The translations under genes were made by a program, and so were the position numbers. Positions 4,819 to 7,212 of a stretch of DNA of 7,212 bases are shown here, in pieces (the first letter of the stretch is position 1; every line of letters starts with the position of its first letter). Origin of the DNA: CAYMQB01 sp964392665 (GTDB taxonomy: Bacteria > Hydrothermota > E44-bin80); NCBI GenBank assembly GCA_964392665.1, contig CAYMQB010000063.1, positions 1 through 7,212 of the forward strand, read 5' to 3'. Under the pieces are notes generated by a model. It worked only from the letters and a program-made list of their open reading frames with translations, did not search any database and was not told where the DNA came from.

Positions 4819-7107
4819 CTATTTAGCAATCGACCGACCGAAGGGATAGAGAAAGAAAAATATAAGAACAAGGCCAACAAAATTTAGAATACTTACCTCA
4901 AAGCAGGTATTTGCAATACCAATTATGGGAATGAGAAAAATGCTTACAAGAACTGCACCTATACAGGAACCTACTAAGTCAAGTCCGTAAGTCGTACCTG
5001 CAGACACCGAACTCTTTTGCTTCCCCAAAAGAAAAAGTTTATTTGCAAGAGGAAACTGAAACCCTCCAATTACACCTGGAATTATTGGTAGCAAAGGAAA
5101 AACTATGTTTGAACCTATGAAGTTCGAAACATCTCCTCGAAATTTTGCAAATACGTAAAACAGAAGTGGTAGAACAAGAGGATACAGAACAATACTTATC
5201 TGCGTGAAAAGGTAAGTTTTCCCAGTTCCCTTTCCTTTCTTTATCAACCTTGTAATCCACAATCCACCGAATATCAATCCCAGCATATAGGAGGTTAGAA
5301 TGAGTGAAAGCTTGTAGAAAACATAGCCGTAAAGTATCTGGAACGAAAGGAGGGTGACAATCTGGAATGTAATTTCTGCAAAACCCGTCGTTGCTATGGG
5401 GAGCAAAACACCATATGATGAATGTTTCCTTCTTTTTATTCCAATCGGTATTAAGAGTAACACCGATACAATGAGAAGAGAAACTCTGGTTTTCCGTTCT
5501 GTAACGGATTTCAACAATCTCCTGGTTAAATAACCTGCTTTGGAGAAATATGTACTCCACAACACCATATCGTAGTAATAAGAGACAGGTCTAAAATCAG
5601 TATTTATTCTGACAGGTTTTTCTGAGCTTAACCTTTTATGTGTATAGTCAAACCTTTCACGAGAAAAATCTGCGTAAAGGTAATACTCTCGCATATACCT
5701 TGTCTTCAATGCTCTCTCTGTTGCTCTATCAATGAGTACCTGCCAATCTTCTGTAAGAACTCCATCAGATTTGCAGGCAAGAAAGAAGTTCGTTTCTCCC
5801 GGTGTGATAATGACATCTGAAAAAACTGTATTCAGTGTTTCCTTTAGGCTGAGATACAATTCCTTTGCCTCTTCACTTATGTAGTTAGGATTAGAATAAA
5901 TGGAGAAACAAACAATACCTTCTTCCGTCAGTATTTTACTCAATTCTTGGAAGAACTCAACCGTATAAAACCTGTTCGTCTGAGCAGTGTAAGGTTCAGG
6001 AAGATTTATTATTGCAATATCGTATGATGCGCTAGTCTTTTTCACGAAAAGTCTTCCATCCATATTTACAATTTTTACCCTTCCATCTAAAATTTTGCCT
6101 GTATCAAGATATTTTTTTGCAATCTCGATTATAAGAGGGTCGATTTCAATATAGTCGACTTTTTTCACCGAATGCTTCAATATCTCTCCAATTATACCAT
6201 TCATCCCTCCTTCTATGATAAGAATACTTTTTGGGTCCGGATGTTCAAGCAGGGGAATATGTGCTTTTCTTTCGCTTGAAGCAGTATCAGGTACTGTAAA
6301 AGCAATCAGTCCATTTGTGAAAAAAATAATCGTTTGGTCTCTTGATACGACTGTTATATTTTGATATATTGAATTCTCAGAAGTAATGAATTTATATGTT
6401 TTCCACTGTCTTCTGAGTGTAATAGTTCTTATCCTTTGTGAATTGGAGACCGAAATTATCAGAAAAAGAATGAGAATTGCTGATATAATTAGAATGAATT
6501 TTTCCTTCCCCCATTCAAGAAGAAATGCAAGAATGAGATTCAAGAAAGATAGTGAAAACATAATCACGATTCCCGTAGTGAATCTTATTAGGAAGAAACT
6601 TGCCGCAAGACCGCCAATCGTTGCTCCGATGGCTTCGAGGACATAGACATAGCCAATTGGAATCGCTTTTTCTCCGTTTTCTTCGCCATAGATAGAGCAA
6701 CCCAGGACAAAAAGCGTTCCACCCAGAAATGTCACAGGTGCAATTACAAGAAAGCTTGATAGGACCATTGGAATTATACCTATTATTTCTCCAGATGTCA
6801 TTCTCAGCATTTCTGGAATTAGGCGCGTAAGTATAATGGTGACCGGAAGAAATATAGAAAGCAAGATTTCACCTGTTGTGAAAAACAATAATTTTTTCCT
6901 TATCCTCTTGGCAAGAAACGGACCCATAAGAAGGCTACCCATACCACCCCAGAAAAGCCATCCCGCAAGAGTTACTCCAAGAGAAAGCTCGTTTCCGTAA
7001 AAGACAATCAGCAGTTCCCTCATCAGAACAACCTGAGCAACCATCGAAGTAAACCCTACAGCGATGAGCGCAGTAATCACAACCAAACGATATGACGACT
7101 TTTTCAC
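4819..7107 (-). CDS. Membrane protein with a central spermidine-synthase-like domain (fused MFS/SpeE type)
   Basis: The 762 residues fall in three parts. An N-terminal membrane half (about 8-220) has 6-7 helices. A soluble domain (about 226-510) has the Rossmann fold of spermidine synthases. A C-terminal membrane half (about 540-757) completes it. The two membrane halves are related: GFTSMVAQ (18-25) matches GFAEITFQ (575-582), and the VLEAIGATIG stretch (156-165) matches GLDLVGSCIG (708-717). In the soluble domain I see IIEGGMNG (297-304) at the SAM-type binding loop, EIDP (321-324), MDGR (349-352), INLPEP (367-372) and NRFYTVEFF (378-386). True aminopropyltransferases have GGGDG and a catalytic Asp where this protein has GGMNG and Asn368, so polyamine synthesis is doubtful and the substrate is unknown. 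The start is GTG at 7105-7107; an in-frame stop at 7117-7119 prevents extension. The -10 box lies 6 nt upstream, suggesting leaderless translation. Confidence 0.88.
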   Translation of the reverse strand: MKKSSYRLVVITALIAVGFTSMVAQVVLMRELLIVFYGNELSLGVTLAGWLFWGGMGSLLMGPFLAKRIRKKLLFFTTGEILLSIFLPVTIILTRLIPEMLRMTSGEIIGIIPMVLSSFLVIAPVTFLGGTLFVLGCSIYGEENGEKAIPIGYVYVLEAIGATIGGLAASFFLIRFTTGIVIMFSLSFLNLILAFLLEWGKEKFILIISAILILFLIISVSNSQRIRTITLRRQWKTYKFITSENSIYQNITVVSRDQTIIFFTNGLIAFTVPDTASSERKAHIPLLEHPDPKSILIIEGGMNGIIGEILKHSVKKVDYIEIDPLIIEIAKKYLDTGKILDGRVKIVNMDGRLFVKKTSASYDIAIINLPEPYTAQTNRFYTVEFFQELSKILTEEGIVCFSIYSNPNYISEEAKELYLSLKETLNTVFSDVIITPGETNFFLACKSDGVLTEDWQVLIDRATERALKTRYMREYYLYADFSRERFDYTHKRLSSEKPVRINTDFRPVSYYYDMVLWSTYFSKAGYLTRRLLKSVTERKTRVSLLIVSVLLLIPIGIKRRKHSSYGVLLPIATTGFAEITFQIVTLLSFQILYGYVFYKLSLILTSYMLGLIFGGLWITRLIKKGKGTGKTYLFTQISIVLYPLVLPLLFYVFAKFRGDVSNFIGSNIVFPLLPIIPGVIGGFQFPLANKLFLLGKQKSSVSAGTTYGLDLVGSCIGAVLVSIFLIPIIGIANTCFEVSILNFVGLVLIFFFLYPFGRSIAK

Positions 7108-7113
7108 TACCTT

Positions 7114-7141
7114 ATTCTACACAAATATCTCGAAATGTCAA
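7114..7141 (-). promoter_or_regulatory. Promoter of the SpeE-like gene, predicted leaderless
   Basis: On the minus strand TTGACA (7136-7141) is followed by a 16-nt spacer and TAGAAT (7114-7119), 11 of 12 consensus bases. Only 6 nt separate the -10 box from the GTG at 7107, so the transcript should begin at about the start codon. An AAGG (7110-7113) lies 2 nt from the GTG, too close to be a normal ribosome site and probably upstream of the transcript start. Confidence 0.75.
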
Positions 7142-7161
7142 TATGGAAACTCTGTTCATTC

Positions 7162-7212
7162 CAGATAAATCGAAAGTTCCTGAAGATATTATAAATTAAG
7201 GTTTTTCATACC
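7162..7212 (-). repeat. Right copy of the 51-bp perfect terminal inverted repeat
   Basis: This is the exact inverted copy of 2-52. Here it is non-coding and lies 20 bp upstream of the -35 box of the SpeE-like gene, so that promoter is inside the bounded segment and would move with it if the segment inverted. Confidence 0.95.

Noticed and set aside
5039..5560. Minus-strand 173-codon frame inside the SpeE-like gene
   Set aside because: It lies entirely within a well-supported membrane-protein gene in another frame; Cys/Ser/His-rich composition is typical of an off-frame reading.
7110..7113. AAGG as the Shine-Dalgarno of the SpeE-like gene
   Set aside because: It is only 2 nt from the GTG and lies between the -10 box and the start codon, so it is probably not transcribed.

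Overview
The window looks like bacterial chromosomal DNA, AT-rich (about 40% GC by eye). It holds five intact protein genes and one short interrupted reading frame. The promoters are of the sigma70/SigA type (TTGACA/TATAAT). A Sec signal peptide, a bacterial-style GlnRS and Shine-Dalgarno sites on some genes confirm a bacterium. Long palindromic intergenic repeats of the kind common in uncultivated lineages, and a SpeE-like protein fused to membrane domains, fit an uncultured candidate-phylum bacterium. The exact lineage cannot be named from this sequence.

Layout: a duplicated-Gate-domain membrane protein (46-1014, minus) and glnS (1406-3106, plus) diverge from a shared promoter region at 1022-1113. 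The glnS leader is very long because a composite palindromic repeat (about 1133-1369) sits between its promoter and its ribosome binding site. A pair of near-identical 19-bp direct repeats flanks that element. Next, on the minus strand, come a small secreted beta-propeller-like protein (3162-3911), a thioredoxin-fold protein lacking the nucleophilic cysteine (4095-4424), and a 66-codon frame just upstream of it that carries an in-frame TAG (4441-4641). That frame and the thioredoxin-like gene share one good promoter at 4695-4723. The last gene (4819-7107, minus) is a 762-residue membrane protein with a spermidine-synthase-like domain between two related membrane halves.

Three points stand out. 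(1) The two window ends are a perfect 51-bp inverted repeat (2-52 and 7162-7212), so the unit is bounded by an inverted repeat, or the contig stopped at a repeat junction. (2) Two genes, the Gate protein and the SpeE-like protein, have near-consensus promoters whose -10 box ends only 6-7 nt before the start codon, which predicts leaderless mRNAs. The other genes have leaders. (3) The thioredoxin-like protein has lost both the N-terminal active-site Cys and the buried Asp, and lies behind a probable broken gene.

The genes do not form one evident pathway. GlnRS is housekeeping; the others concern the membrane or cell envelope and are poorly characterised families. No known defence, mobile or biosynthetic system is recognisable here.
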